This document shows positions 46,601 through 57,800 of a DNA stretch of 64,000 nt, piece by piece. The DNA is taken from contig CM039182.1 in assembly GCA_008360975.2 (NCBI GenBank), positions 53,952,491-54,016,490 of the forward strand, read 5' to 3'. Position 1 is the first letter of the stretch; every line of letters begins with the position of its first letter. Under the pieces are notes generated by a model. It worked only from the letters and a program-made list of their open reading frames with translations, was not told the origin of the DNA and ran no database searches. Made by a program: the position numbers and the translations under genes. The stretch comes from Lichenostomus cassidix. Lineage: Eukaryota > Chordata > Aves > Passeriformes > Meliphagidae.

Positions 46601-48896
46601 ATAAATGCTGAAAAACATTTTAGAATATTGAGGCATGCTGAAGAGCATCTGAAAGTATGAGTTAATGATTTGTCATCTATTAGTATGTAAAATACAGTAG
46701 CTATTTTCTGAATGTATAATTTTTCATAGCCAGTAATATCTCCTTAACAGTTATTGTTGAGGGATCTATCTTTATTATTTGGCTATATTTTTAGATTGAC
46801 TTGTGCTGTGTTTCTTTTCCTCAGAGGACTGTTGCTATAGCTCAAGAGGCTCTTAAGATGAAGCTTGTATTTTAACTGTGTGAATGAAAACAATAAGTCT
46901 TTTTAAAGTGTTTTTGACAACTTAGAATTACACAGATATTTGGAAAATTGGCAAGCATTTCTTCCTTGTCTGTGCCCTGTTTCTGTTACCTTTTATTCCT
47001 GAGTCTCAGGTAAATTTTGAAAGCCAAGAGTTTAACAGGATTTTTTATAAGGATGTGCACCGATACAGCTTCTACTATAGTGTCACAAAGCGTGACAGTA
47101 CAAGAAAACTGTTGAAGTATCCCAGCACTTTCAGTTTTCCAGCAAACTACATACACTATTTATGAGAAGGATCAATATTGTTAGAAGCCAGGTACTGCAG
47201 TCTTTTAGGAATGGATCTCTTACAACGGAGAGCTTAAAAATGAAGCTGAGTTATAGGTTTTGCAAGGGTGTTTCTGTTTCATTCTGGTTCATTTTTGGGG
47301 GATTTTTTTCCCTGAATGAGCAGGAAAAGCCCTGCTAAATGCTATACTTAGCAAAATTATACCGTAATATGTAAAATATTACTCTGACTAAGGCAGTTTA
47401 ACTTTGCTGGGAATCCTGAAACCTGGCTTCGGTGCTCAGACTAATTTCCCCCCAGAATTCGGGTTTTTTTTATCTATTTTGTTGCTAAAGCATCATATTT
47501 TCACCAGGCTTGCTGTCTGCACTGGATGACTAATCGTCATGGCACCTGGTGCATTCAAGCAGGCCTGTGCAGTGGAATAGTCATACCTAGTTATGTCTGC
47601 ACACCTGATGTTTTATTAACCAGTATTGATTTTTTTACCCGGGGGACTTTTTTCTTCCTGAAAAAAGGCAACCTTGCAGGAGTGAAAGGCATTGCAGGGA
47701 ATGAATTTCTAATGAACCCCTTCTTTCCCTTTCTTGACTCCTTTTAATGTAGCTTCATATTTTAAGTGCCTGAACTGAAATTTCATTTTAAGCAATTCCA
47801 TTTTGATAAATCCTTTTAAACCTTGACTTTCTGTAAGGTTATTTTTTAAAGATTGTGCTGCCTGACTGACACGCTTAGCAGTGCCTGTAAATTTGAGCAT
47901 TTCATTATAGGTTGCAATGAAGCATGCTCACATGCAGTGAAATACAGAGAATTGAGTAGCCTAGACTATTTCAGTAATGCTGAAAGGGGGATGGGGGAGG
48001 GGGCAAATAAAAGAAACCTCTGTCATAAATCAAGTAGCACTAAAATTCTACATTTTCTGCTTAGGTGTAGCTCACATGGTTCAATTAACAGCAGAACTCT
48101 CAGACTCAATTCCTTTCTTGTTTGTATCAAAATAAGTTTGTGATGATATGGATTTATGTGGATATTACTTTATTTTGCTACTATTTTTTAGAATGAAACT
48201 CCTGAGATTTCCAAGAAAGTGTATTTGTCTTGGGAGTATTCTATTTAGGAATGTTACTGTGCAAGGGAAAGCAAACCCAGCAGTTACCTATGTTCTTAAA
48301 TGCACTATCAGAGACCTTCCAGAAGCTAGCTGTATTTTACCAGGCTTATAGTTGACCTTTTTCTGTGTTTAAACACTACCTTTTTATATTACTAATGAAG
48401 GAGAATTAAAAATAAAGCTCAAAGGAAACATGATTGAAACAAAGCTGCAGAAAGGACCTAGGAACTATTTCAGATCTCTGTTGGTTCTTGCTCTCACGGT
48501 GCATTTTTAATTTCCTGCCACAGTCCATCAGCTGGTGCGTACAGACTGCAGACGCACCATTAGTTGTCAGTGGATGAGGGTCCTCATGACTCATTCTGAC
48601 AGCTGACTCGCACTATCACAGTAATATGGGCATGAAGCCCTGTTTTGTTCTGTGGGTACATTTAAAATAACCTTTCTCTATAGAAAGTGGTGGGCTTTTT
48701 TCTATTCCCCAGTGTTGCTAAACATTAATCTGCTAAACATCCTGGAGTTCATTTAGCATTGCTGTAGTATTGCTTGTGGTGTCTTTGTGTTTATGTAATC
48801 AATCTCTTTCTTTTACAGTTTTTGGCTCTGGGAACACATTATGGCAAAGTTTATTTACTTGATGTCCAGGGAAACATCACACAGAAGTTTGATGTT
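22621..48896 (+). CDS. VPS41: VPS41, HOPS complex subunit, 5' part of gene (exons 1-4, CDS incomplete at 3' end)
   Basis: VPS41 is a subunit of the HOPS tethering complex. It acts with the RAB7/ARL8 machinery at late endosomes and lysosomes, and with AP-3 in vesicle delivery and regulated secretion. Four coding pieces splice in one frame to give 82 residues: MAEAEEK, then an acidic Glu/Ser/Asp-rich stretch, then a segment containing PKLKYERLSNGVTEILQ, then FLALGTHYGKVYLLDVQG. This matches the vertebrate VPS41 N-terminus nearly residue for residue, as I know the family. The full protein is about 850 residues (WD40/beta-propeller, then alpha-solenoid with a clathrin-heavy-chain repeat, then a C-terminal RING), so about 10% is here. 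Introns 1-3 are 3858, 19119 and 3053 nt, all phase 0 with GT-AG ends. I did not find the next exon before the window ends, so intron 4 is at least 15.1 kb. Confidence 0.95.
22642..26499 (+). other. VPS41 intron 1
   Basis: A 3858-nt phase-0 intron running from GTAGAG to TTTTCAG. Its first 200 bases are part of the CpG island. A T/G-rich tract lies at 25583-25662. I see no other gene or recognisable transposon. Confidence 0.85.
25583..25662. repeat. T/G-rich low-complexity tract
   Basis: Runs of T6-T9 separated by short G runs and gttgttgtt. Its complement resembles the A/C tract at 22379-22524, so the two could be inverted copies of one type of simple repeat. No longer alignable core is visible. 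Confidence 0.85.
26500..26538 (+). CDS. VPS41: VPS41 coding exon 2 (39-nt microexon)
   Basis: Thirteen codons encode ETRSNEESTDESE, an acidic serine-rich tail that matches the corresponding stretch of mammalian VPS41 with small changes. The acceptor follows a strong polypyrimidine tract (ttctttgttttcttttcag). The donor is GAG|GTAACC. Both flanking introns are phase 0, so skipping this exon would shorten the acidic tail without breaking the frame. The segment lies outside the folded propeller. Confidence 0.92.
26539..35876 (+). other. VPS41 intron 2, left part
   Basis: About 9.3 kb of AT-rich intron between exon 2 and the retroviral element. It contains the 72-bp duplication at 33635-33768 and several T runs. 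The longest open frames (for example 30753-31220 on the - strand) show no family resemblance and have the composition of random AT-rich DNA. Confidence 0.7.
33635..33768. repeat. 72-bp tandem duplication
   Basis: A block starting aaatgaaaattttt and containing ttatgaatttccag and tttttccagaaataatt occurs twice with a period of 72 bases (starts 33635 and 33707). It is aligned over about 60 bases with a handful of substitutions. Confidence 0.9.
35877..36238 (+). repeat. 5' LTR of the endogenous retrovirus
   Basis: This 362-bp LTR has TG...CA ends. It includes a TATA-like tataag at 36152-36157 and a polyadenylation signal AATAAA at 36173-36178, a short U3/R/U5 layout with the poly(A) signal just after the TATA box. 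It matches the 3' LTR with four isolated substitutions (for example at the aatgtcatg/tatgtaatg site), one 7-base length difference and one changed patch within its first 30 bases. Confidence 0.95.
36241..36258 (+). promoter_or_regulatory. Primer-binding site, tRNA-Trp type
   Basis: The bases tggtgaccccaacgtgat begin two bases after the 5' LTR. As I recall it, the avian leukosis/sarcoma virus site complementary to the 3' end of tRNA-Trp is identical except for one base (A here in place of G). This suggests an alpharetrovirus-like or other Trp-primed lineage. Confidence 0.85.
36259..36566 (+). other. Retroviral leader with short upstream ORF and possible splice donor
   Basis: This 308-base leader lies between the primer-binding site and the gag-like ORF. 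It contains a 63-codon ORF at 36310-36501 that starts in good context (gaccATGg). A consensus-like splice donor, GAG|GTGAGA, falls after 36352 inside it. A packaging signal would be expected here but cannot be recognised by eye. Confidence 0.55.
36567..37478 (+). pseudogene. Degenerate, shortened gag-like gene of the endogenous retrovirus
   Basis: This 303-codon frame opens with a helical segment of about 90 residues that looks like a retroviral matrix domain (hydrophobic-leucine rich, with PVTVFEVKEWLNY at about residues 43-55). An Ala/Glu/Lys-rich linker and a Pro/Gly-rich stretch follow. Near 37204 a zinc-knuckle begins, but the first Cys position is Arg, and the frame is lost before its last Cys. 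The rest of this frame is Arg/Lys-rich sequence read out of register. At 303 codons it is under half of a usual Gag, and I see no capsid major homology region, so the capsid part seems deleted. No intact structural protein is encoded. Gag assignment is inferred from layout and zinc-knuckle remains. Confidence 0.7.
37214..37567 (+). pseudogene. Out-of-frame continuation of the gag-like gene (zinc-knuckle part)
   Basis: In a different frame from the upstream piece, and overlapping it, this frame carries a complete CCHC zinc knuckle at 37262-37303 (C-x2-C-x4-H-x4-C), followed by a Lys-rich stretch. Nucleocapsid domains of Gag bind genomic RNA through such knuckles. Its position right after the damaged first knuckle shows that one indel near 37235-37250 separates two parts of one ancestral frame. 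It ends at a stop at 37565-37567. Confidence 0.65.
37568..39011 (+). other. Non-coding internal part of the endogenous retrovirus
   Basis: This 1444-base stretch sits where pol and env would lie. The first 290 bases keep the balanced composition of the gag region. From about 37860 it becomes strongly AT-rich, with stops in all frames and many taagtttt/tttaaattctgtt runs, including a 17-base tandem pair starting at 38264 and 38281. I find no reverse-transcriptase or integrase motif on either strand. Its origin is unknown: decayed viral sequence, captured host sequence or expanded repeats are all possible. Confidence 0.7.
39012..39023 (+). promoter_or_regulatory. Polypurine tract
   Basis: The bases aaaatgggggaa end two bases before the 3' LTR. 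They are purine-only except for one T, the usual form of the plus-strand primer of retroviruses. Confidence 0.88.
39026..39398 (+). repeat. 3' LTR of the endogenous retrovirus
   Basis: This 373-bp LTR starts TGTTGG and ends CGTCA like the 5' copy. It has tataag at 39312-39317 and AATAAA at 39333-39338. It is 11 bases longer than the 5' LTR because of a 7-base difference (ctgcaga region, about 39265-39275) and a 4-base difference near its start. Since both LTRs are copied from one template at insertion, the few substitutions point to a fairly recent event. Confidence 0.95.
39399..45657 (+). other. VPS41 intron 2, right part
   Basis: About 6.3 kb of AT-rich intron between the retroviral element and exon 3. 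Only short chance frames appear. I see no recognisable repeat family or RNA gene. Confidence 0.7.
45658..45765 (+). CDS. VPS41: VPS41 coding exon 3
   Basis: Thirty-six codons begin EDESEEEPKLKYERLSNG and end at TVHEK. The first seven residues continue the acidic tail, and the rest enters the first strands of the N-terminal WD40/beta-propeller. It is almost identical to mammalian VPS41 here. The acceptor is aatttag, preceded by a long pyrimidine stretch about 15-45 nt upstream. The donor is AAG|GTATTA. Both junctions are phase 0. Confidence 0.96.
45960..46024. repeat. 65-bp duplicated segment, copy A
   Basis: This segment, beginning gtagttcacatggttcaatt, matches copy B at 48067-48131 along all 65 bases without gaps, with five substitutions. 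On both sides of copy A a short motif, cattttctcagtga, recurs (about 45940, 46025 and, altered, 46046), hinting that it is part of a larger old repeat. Confidence 0.9.
48067..48131. repeat. 65-bp duplicated segment, copy B
   Basis: The second copy, beginning gtagctcacatggttcaatt, lies in the same orientation 2107 bases downstream of copy A. Just to its left, tacattttctgc weakly resembles the motif flanking copy A. Beyond 48131 the similarity ends. Confidence 0.9.
48819..48896 (+). CDS. VPS41: VPS41 coding exon 4
   Basis: Twenty-six codons run from FLALGTHYGKVYLLDVQG to the end FDV. This is a propeller strand pair of the typical WD40 form (GTHYGKVYLLD). The acceptor is ctctttcttttacag and the donor is GTT|GTAAGT, close to consensus. 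It ends in phase 0. In the known protein the next residues are Ser-Pro, and I could not find that exon in the remaining 15 kb, so it should lie beyond the right edge. Confidence 0.96.
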
Positions 48897-51800
48897 GTAA
48901 GTATGATATTTTTCAGAACCCATTTACAGGGATGTAAAAGTGCTGTGATGTACCAGTAAGTAAGTTAACACTCTTGTTACACCTACAGTTACACTAAGCA
49001 TTCCATAACATAAAAAGCAGTGTATGGTCCATGCAAAAAGAAGTTTTGCTGGCTGGTTTTGTGGGGAGCACTTCTCAATTTTTATATAATAAACTTTTTC
49101 ACGAAGCAGATGAGGAAATATTTATGTATGATTGCAAGTGGCTATTAAAAATGGAACCCAGAAGCTCGTTACTTCCATAAGGCATGAACCTGTTCATTAG
49201 GTGACTATGGTCAGTTATTGATTTGTGCTCTATCATCTTACCTAGTTGCCACAAGTAATTGAAAATTGATTGATTACCTTACTGGCTCAGTTTTATCAAT
49301 TACAGATATATAATGCTAATATTTTATGTAAATGTTTTGAAGTTTGAATAATTAAGAGATTGTATTGATTGAAGGAGAAGAAGCAGATTTTTTGCCTTAC
49401 TGTGGTTTGTGGTATTAGAGGAATAAAATGCTCAATTTAAAGATCTGTTCTAGAGTATTAAATGTTTCTTTTAATTGTGGATGTTAATTGATTAACTTTA
49501 AATTCTCTGCCTTTCTTGGGGAGTGGAAGGAAGAGAATTAGCACTTTTTTTTTCCCTCAGGTTGTCAAAAATTCTAGTAGCCAAGCACTGGTTTTTCATG
49601 GCAGTATAAGCACCAGCCACAGAAGCCATCACAAGATGTGGGCATTTTTTGCAAAGAGAATATCCATTCTAAAGCTGATACAGCTGCATGGCAGGGGTGA
49701 AAGGTTTTGTTTACATTTTTGAAAAATCTAATTATGAATTGTGCAAGGGAGTAGGGGAGTATAGACTTCTAGGCACAGCTTTTGAAGGAATTTTTAGATT
49801 TAATATTAGTCACATTGACAGTGATATTACTGGGGATTGATTAAAGTTAAGCTAATTATTGTACTTCTATTTATTTTCATTTTCTGTGTTCATCAGCCCT
49901 GCAGATGACAATGCTGACTGCATTTCAAAAGAGGAAAAGCTTTTGGTGTCTCCCTTGCAGTTCTGATTACTTTACATGCGTGCAACTTAATAGAGTTTCT
50001 CTGGGAAGTAGAAGGAACTCTGTATTTGGGGCAGGTCAGATTAAAGTGTACCTGAATTATTCTCTTCTGTTGCTACAGTAGAAGACAGAGTCAGAAACTC
50101 ACTCAAATGAAGTGGAGATTTTGTATTGAGTCTGGCATTAACTGTCTTAAACTTGTATTTGTTCCATTCAGTGTAAGGTGTTTGGAAAACTTTATTTGTA
50201 GAACTACCTGTTTCTGTCCACCACCAGTCCCTTGTTCTCTCACACTGGTTCCAAGAGATGAAATCCTCCTTCTGTAAAGCTTTAGGGGACTGCCTAGGTG
50301 CAGAGCAAGGAACAAGGGGAACTGTTGTCTGCTAAAGTCTATAAAACAAAATCCCTGCATTTTCTTTATACCCACACTCCCAAATCTGTTATTATTTTCT
50401 TTGCTTTTCTTTACTAAAAGGTCTTACCAATGCCTGCTGGGAGGGTGGTTACTTATGATGAAGTTAGTGGTGGATTATATAAATATATTCTGCTCAAAGG
50501 TGTTTACTTTTCCAAACTTAGCCTGCTTCAGGATGTAGACTTTGTGCTGTGTCTCCTTTTAAGACGGCAATGATTTTTTAAAAAAAAACTATTGTTTGAG
50601 TACAAACTGCTTTTTGAGCTGGAGAATAGGAAAATGATATGCTTCTTGGATTCTATTCTTAAAGTGTATGTCTCTTTTTGTAATGTATATGTCTCCAGCG
50701 CAATGGATTATATCATGGATTAGGTGGAAGTGGTACTTCTTTTTTTCTATTTTTTTCTTATTTTTTCTAGTTTGAAGAAGAATGATTTTTCTCTAGCACC
50801 ACTTGTCTTTAAAAGAAAAGTTTTTCAAGGAACTACTAAGTGTTGTAGAACAGAACAGGCTGCCAATGTGAGAAGGAGGCAGCTCTATGATGTTCATGGC
50901 TGCTTAAACTGAGAAGTTTTCTGAATTAATATTGTCAGATGCTGAACCCATAGATGGGATATCCTGAACTGGCTGCTGTATGTCCAAATATTTTCCTTCT
51001 AACCTGAACTTCTCAAGATGTTGGATTTCAGACTACAGGTATCACTATTATAATATTCAGTGGGGTCTTCCTTCTGTTCTCTCCTACCAATGCCTGTTTA
51101 TTGTCTCTTCTAGGGAATTTGCATTAAACTATTGTCATATGGTGAATCCCAAAAAAAAACCTAACCCTTTCTTGAGAAGAAAGGGAATTACTTCCTGAAG
51201 TCATACAGGGACAAAGAACTTCTTGTATATGTGCTGGGGCAGACTGTTTTTTCTAGTGGTATTTTTTCTGGTTCTTTTTCTCTGATCCAAAAAGAACAAA
51301 TTCCTTCTGAGAACCTTTTTCATTGGTGGAATGGTATATACGGTTCTATCTTGAAGTTGTTAATAGGGGAAGTATCTGTTGTTACTGATTATTGGAAATT
51401 AGTATTGGATAGAGTTTTTTCTGAGTAAAATAGCAGTATTACAACTGAAATACTTTAATCATTTGCAGTAAAAACAGTGTACCTGGGGAATGTCTTTTAT
51501 GTATTTTTCTTTTTGAAAGGATCTTTTCAGCAGATGTTTTCTGTCCTGTGACACTGCAGAAATTAATGGTAGGGATGGCAATGCGATGCCCTTTATGCGA
51601 AAGAAATCAGTTATGTAATTCAAGGAACTGTTCTTCATTTGAGTCTTTATCTCTATTTTTCAGGGGATTGCTTTGTTTGAATTTTTTTTGAAGAAAAGTT
51701 GGGGTATGAAAAAATTAATTGCTTTTCTATACATCTGTTAAATGTGTAATTAACAAAAACAAACCGTACATGGGAAACTGTGAAAGCTACTAGATCTGAA

Positions 51801-54800
51801 ATATTGTGTGTAAAATAAACCAGAAGGAAGCAATATTTTATTTTAACCTTTTAACCTTTTTTTTTAATAAATCATTTTAATGGCAAGTTTATATTAAATA
51901 TATGTAGAAAATGCCATTACTGCTTTCATAGTCCTCTTGATTTCTGTTTTTCTTTCCTAATTTCAGGTAGCCAAGTTCAAAAATATAAATGGACTTGGAA
52001 ATTGAAGAAATAAGAATTTTGCTTTTATAGTAAATCCTTTATTTTCTGTATTGACTTGCATCTACATTTGAGCCAAATTGTAAAAAAAAAAGATACTGAT
52101 ATCAGAGGATTTGCAGCAAAAAGAAGGGAAAAATTCACCAGTATGTTGCATTATCTCCAGAGGGGCCAAGTTTTGAATGACAGCATTCCTGCTGAAGGCC
52201 GAATGCATTTATCATTTTAATTTGAGCTAAAAACAGCCATAAGGAACACTAAAATATAAAGCTTGACATCCCTAGAAGTTCTGCTATTCTAACACCCATT
52301 TTTGTTTATTGTTTAAAAAAACCTTTTAGAACTGCTGTTTATAATGTCTGTAGCAGCAAATCAATGTGGCTGTCCTGGATTACAAATACTGTAGTGACTG
52401 CTCTACTTCGACCAATAAATATTCACAGAGGCTTCTGTGAAACTCATGTAAACAATTAAAAACTATTTTCAGAGTAAAGTCTTGCTCTCATCCAGCTCTT
52501 CAGCTATCTGATGCTGAATCCTGTGGCAAGTGCGCAACTAGTCTTGTCAGGTTTGCAACTCCTGTTAACAGCTGTGGAAATGTGTGCTTTGAAACTGTTT
52601 TGAGATTTGTGTTTTGGGGAGAGCAGACAGGAATTGGGAGGCTTTGACCTTTTGTGTTGCTGGGTATCTCAGCAGTCATGCCTGTGCTCTTGCAATGCCT
52701 CTCCTCTTTGCCTAGCATTTTTGTAGCTCTTGCCAATGTGGCTTGTCTTTGACAATGTCAGCCTCCTAAGATTAACTGGTATGCATCCTCAATAACGTAT
52801 GTTTGACAAACTGGTGTTCTCTTGTATTAGGGTTCAGTGCATTGAGTGAGATGAAATGTGTCAAATGCACTGAAAATTATTACTAAAAGGCAACAAGAAG
52901 ACGGAAGAAAAGCCTGCTAATTCCACTGACAAAGGATGATGCCAGACTGATTCACAGCACGTTAATTCCAAATGTCTTTTCATCTTTCTTTCCTTCTTAG
53001 ACTGTCTACAATTTATTAATATAATTACTGCCTGAACTGACATCCTGTGGATTAAGGATTTGTAGATATGAAAAAAGCTGTACAAACATGTTTAGTTATG
53101 TAACAAATCAAAAACCTTTCAAAGGGCAAGAAAACCTGTCCCCATTCTGGTCTTCTAATAAATGTCAAGCTTAGAGCAAAAATGGTAAGAAGTCTTGGCT
53201 GGTGCCAGTCTGTTAGAAGTCTGTTGGAAGGGGAAAGATTGGCTACTTTATAAGTAGCAAGGATTTAAATGTTTAATGCATTGAACAAGCTTCGGAGGTG
53301 ATGCGTGAGTCTAGAAGACAATGTAAATAGTGTTTTAAAGCTTCTGTAAGTACAAAAAAAATGAAGTTCTTTTAGCATGGAACATTTCTGAGCTATTTAA
53401 GACTGCTAAAGTTTCATAAAGAAACCTTCTCTCAGCCAAAAATACATTTTTACTATATATTTATTTCCTGGCATCATATTTTTTCCTGATTGTCTCACAT
53501 TGTGTACACTAACTATTTTATTATGGGTTCTTTAATTGAAGTGATAGTAATCCAAAGTCAGTAGATCATCTCTGCTACCATGTAAACTTGAAAGGGAGTT
53601 CCTTCTGTGGTGATATTGTCGCATTTGGGTGTATTGAAGTTACAACACTCACCAGCCTCTGGAGCAAGACCTGGCGTGAAGGTCAGTCTGTGGCCTGTTG
53701 GTTTTGCTGATAACTCAGCATGTTGCTAAGAAAATGTCAGAGATTTCAGTTGACTTGATGTCTCTTGGCAAAAGTTTAATTGTTAACAAGAAAAAAAATA
53801 TTTGTAACAAAGAAACACCTGTTGTTAAGCACTAAGTGCTGTTGCTAGTAATCATACAAAACCTACTAACTGCTGTGGGAGATAATGCAACATCTTTCAA
53901 TGGGGAAGGTAACTTAGCTTTTTATTGTATAATGAAGTGCCTTTGCATGGGAATTTGAGACTAGAATGATATAAATGTCACTTACTTAGACAGGCTACTT
54001 TAAATTCCCTGTTTATTACTTTCAACTACATCATTTTAGTTGTCACTGTCAGACTATGAAAGAAAACTTACTCAGAAAGTGAAGTGAAGCAACAGAATTT
54101 AAAGATCTGGGTAGCTCTGTGTTAGTATTTGCATGTTGTCAGCATGTGGCTGTTAAATTAGAAGCTGAAATCCTCTGTTTTTTACAAAACCGAGCGGGCA
54201 ACTTTAAAATAGAGTTCCAAAAAACAAAATAAAAATAAAGGTTTTGATAGAAGCAAGTGTCTGTGCAAGGGACAGGTTTCCTTCTCCACCCTGAGACCTC
54301 CCACCAAAATGGGTGTTGCATTCTTATGTTTTAAATGCTTTATGGTAACCCCTAGCTCTTTCAAATGGAAAAATGGATAAAAGTGGCATCTTTTGGGATT
54401 TTTGTCTTAAGACTTGAGTGTCTGCACCGAGTTTAATAGCACTTCTGCTTCACTCTGTCTTTTCATTTTAAGTGCAGATGATTTGGAAATCCAAACGTTT
54501 TTACAGTAGTTGTGGGAATGACTCATATGGCCTTTTGGATATTATAAAGGCTTGGAAACTATGTTTTATATGTTTATTCTGGTACTGTGCTTATTAGGTT
54601 GCTTGTGACCTGGAGTGTTTCCAATGGGAACTGTGGAGCTGTTGAAGATTAGGAACATTCTTTGGCAGCAATCATGGTGTACCTGTTGTAGCTTGCCTAG
54701 ACTGGCAGAAATTGTGGTGTCATGACCATTATTCCATATATCTAGAAAAGTTTCTAGTCTGACAAAACTGAAACAGGAAAAACCAACTTCTCACATATTT

Positions 54801-57800
54801 TGCACATTGTCTTTGTACCATTGTATCTGACTTTCCTTTGAAAGAAATATTGCTTAAATTTTTAGTTAACTAAAGAGATCAAAGGGATGTTGAAGGCATT
54901 TGTTACTACTAGAAATGTTGCTTGGAGTATGGATGAAATGTGAGAGTTATAAACAATTTTAGAATCATGTGTGATTAATTTTTATAAGCTCAAAACTTAG
55001 GCAAGTGGGACCATTTCATTCAATTATTCTTTCAAGCTTGTAGATTCAGTAATTCTGTAGCTTAGTGCAAAATGTTTAGCTGGAAGTATGAGTTCAGCTG
55101 CAGAAGGTCTTGTATGGCCTAGTCATTTATTTCTTGAATGTTGTTAGCTCATACAAGTCAAACAGGAGCTTGTACAGTAGCAAACAGTAACATGTGTGCT
55201 GTAGATCTAATGTATTTCAGTTAAGGTGAAAAGCCTATGAACTTATCAGCTGTTTCTGGGATAGCAATTGTTTCTGCCTTCTCTATTGAACTCTTGGCTA
55301 GCAGCTATTTTGCCCATATACCTTTTTTTGAAAAGGATGACAGCCCCATCTTTAGACCAAATGGTCCTTATGAGGCCTGATGATTTTTTTTCCTTTCCTA
55401 TTATACTCTTTTTTATACGTGTTTATACCCTTTCTATCTCCTTGTACCCTTCACAAACACTCCTTGTACCTTAGCCCTACATGTTTATAACTCTTGTAGT
55501 CTGATATTAGCTTAGTTTGGGGGTTCTCCAAGGGGGAAGATGAAACATTCATAACTATCTCAAAACTAAAGGCTCTAACTTTGGATGGAGCTTCCTCTCT
55601 GGAACATGGTTTTGTAAACTAGGCTGTAGTCTCACTTGGGGGGGATAATTAGAGTAGGGGGAAAATTACTTCATTTGTTACATTTCTTATTGGGGGATTT
55701 TAGGTAGATATGCTAATTTGTGGGGTCCATAACATTGTATACACGTTGTATACACGCACGGGTGTGTGCTTCTTGGTGTGCTTTCACCTTTGACAAGTGT
55801 GCACCTGGGATCCTATTTAAACCAAGGTAATACCCTTTTTCCCTTTATTGCTGTGTCTGCTTCATATTTTTACCAGCTTGATAAGTCATCACTTGTACAA
55901 CTTCATTATCCTGCAAATGCATATTGTTTTCTTCTTTTTTTTTAACATAGAAGCATAGAAGAAGTCTCTTTTTTTGTTCTCTGGTATCAATCTGTTCTCT
56001 GGTTGTTTGACAGTTGCATTTCATGACCAACTCTAAATGTATTACATATAAGTATCTTAGCAGCCCTCTTTAATGCCACTGATTCCAGTAGGAATCTGTT
56101 ATGTCACCTTTGAATGAGGTAAAGGACTGTGACTTGAATACTGTTCTGTCACAAGCATCTAGACATAGTTCACTTTCTCTTGACAAGATAGGGTGCTATC
56201 ATATTCTGCATGTTTTTTCAAAAAAAATTGAAGTATTGAATGTTCTAGGGAAAAAATATTTTAAAAGGGGAGAATGCTAAACATGAAGGACAATAAGGAC
56301 ATTACTACTGTAGTATTTAATATGGAATTGTTGATCAATGAAAGGGCAAAGTTACTTTTTTTTTCTTTTTTTTCACCAGACCTTGTTGACATTTATTTTT
56401 GTGGAATATCAAATAGAGAACCTTACTGTAATCCTGCTAAGTCAATTTACATGTGTCACTTTCAAACAGTTTTGAACAAAATTATTTGTGATACTGAGAT
56501 ACATCAAAATCATCAAAGCAATTTTTTTTCTTCTAAATCTTTCGCCATCCAGGTTTAGTAACATTCGCTGTTTGAATGTGTATCGCATCTTGTGACTATG
56601 TAGAAAGTGGACCACTGTGCGAAATTGCTTTAGAGTTTTATTGCCACCACTGAAACAGCCAGTTTTAGGTAGCACTGATTAAGTATTTTTGTAGAAGACT
56701 GATAACTCAGATGTGTGTTTTCTAAACCCTAACAACACGCAAAAGCACAGGGAGGATTTGGAGAGGTTTGATTTATAAGAAGCTAGTGTATTGCTAATTC
56801 TTTGGGCTGTTTTCCTTTCAAGTGGGGTATTATACCTGGATGGCATTTTTGTCCATAGGGAACACAGGCACTTATGTGCATGTATAGAATAATAGTAGTT
56901 TGCCTGTCCAAATTATTAAGAGTTCTGGCATGAATAAAATATTATTTACATTAGAAAATGTTTTCCTAGTTAGAAGACTGAGTTCTGCATGACAGTGTTT
57001 TTTATACAAGTTGACATTAATGATAGAGCTACAGCCCTTTGTTTCTATCAACGATAAAAATACAGAGCTACTAAAAATACATAATGACATAACAGGGGCA
57101 TAATATGATGCAAAAAACATGAAGGTGAAACTAAGTATTTTTTCCCAGAGGGGAAGATATTATTGATAATGAGTTTAATAATTCTAATAAGATTCCTTTC
57201 CAAAGGATGAGACTTATTTGTTTTAAAAGACATGTCAGTGTGTATAGCACTTTGTTTATTGCACTTGTGATGGAATACTAAATATGTACCATCCAGATTT
57301 GACCAGTCGCTGGTGTTAATACCCTCAGAGTTGCTGCTGGGAAAAGTAGCTACTGGCAAGCTGGCCATCTCCACTGTGGTGCTGCTGAAGAACTTTTCCA
57401 TCAGTGTCCTCTGACACAGAGAAATAAAAGTGTAAGAAATTGAGAAATTAGCATTTTGGTGTTGGAAGGTTCACTACTGTAATCCTAAAGTGGGTGTTAA
57501 TTGAAGTCTAGTTGTTGGAGGTCTTGGCAGTTTTATGGATAAAAGCTTTGAAATGTGAGCAGTGTAAAGATGGAGTGAATGAAACTGTTTTCTTTTTTGA
57601 TTTACTTTAAATAAAGGTTATGTTATGCAATCAAGTCTACACTTCACTGGTATTGAAATAGAGCCTCTTTGTATGTAAATGCGTCGAGGAACTTGCACAG
57701 GGTCAATTCATCTTCACATTTAGCTGTCCATATCTTACTTCACCTGAGGATATGGCATACAGTATGCTGCTTACAGAAAGTTACAGTGCACTTCATGATA

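Larger units (their letters stand above)
45766..48818 (+). other. VPS41 intron 3
   Basis: A 3053-nt phase-0 intron. It contains a 65-bp sequence present twice (45960-46024 and 48067-48131). No other gene is visible. Confidence 0.85.
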
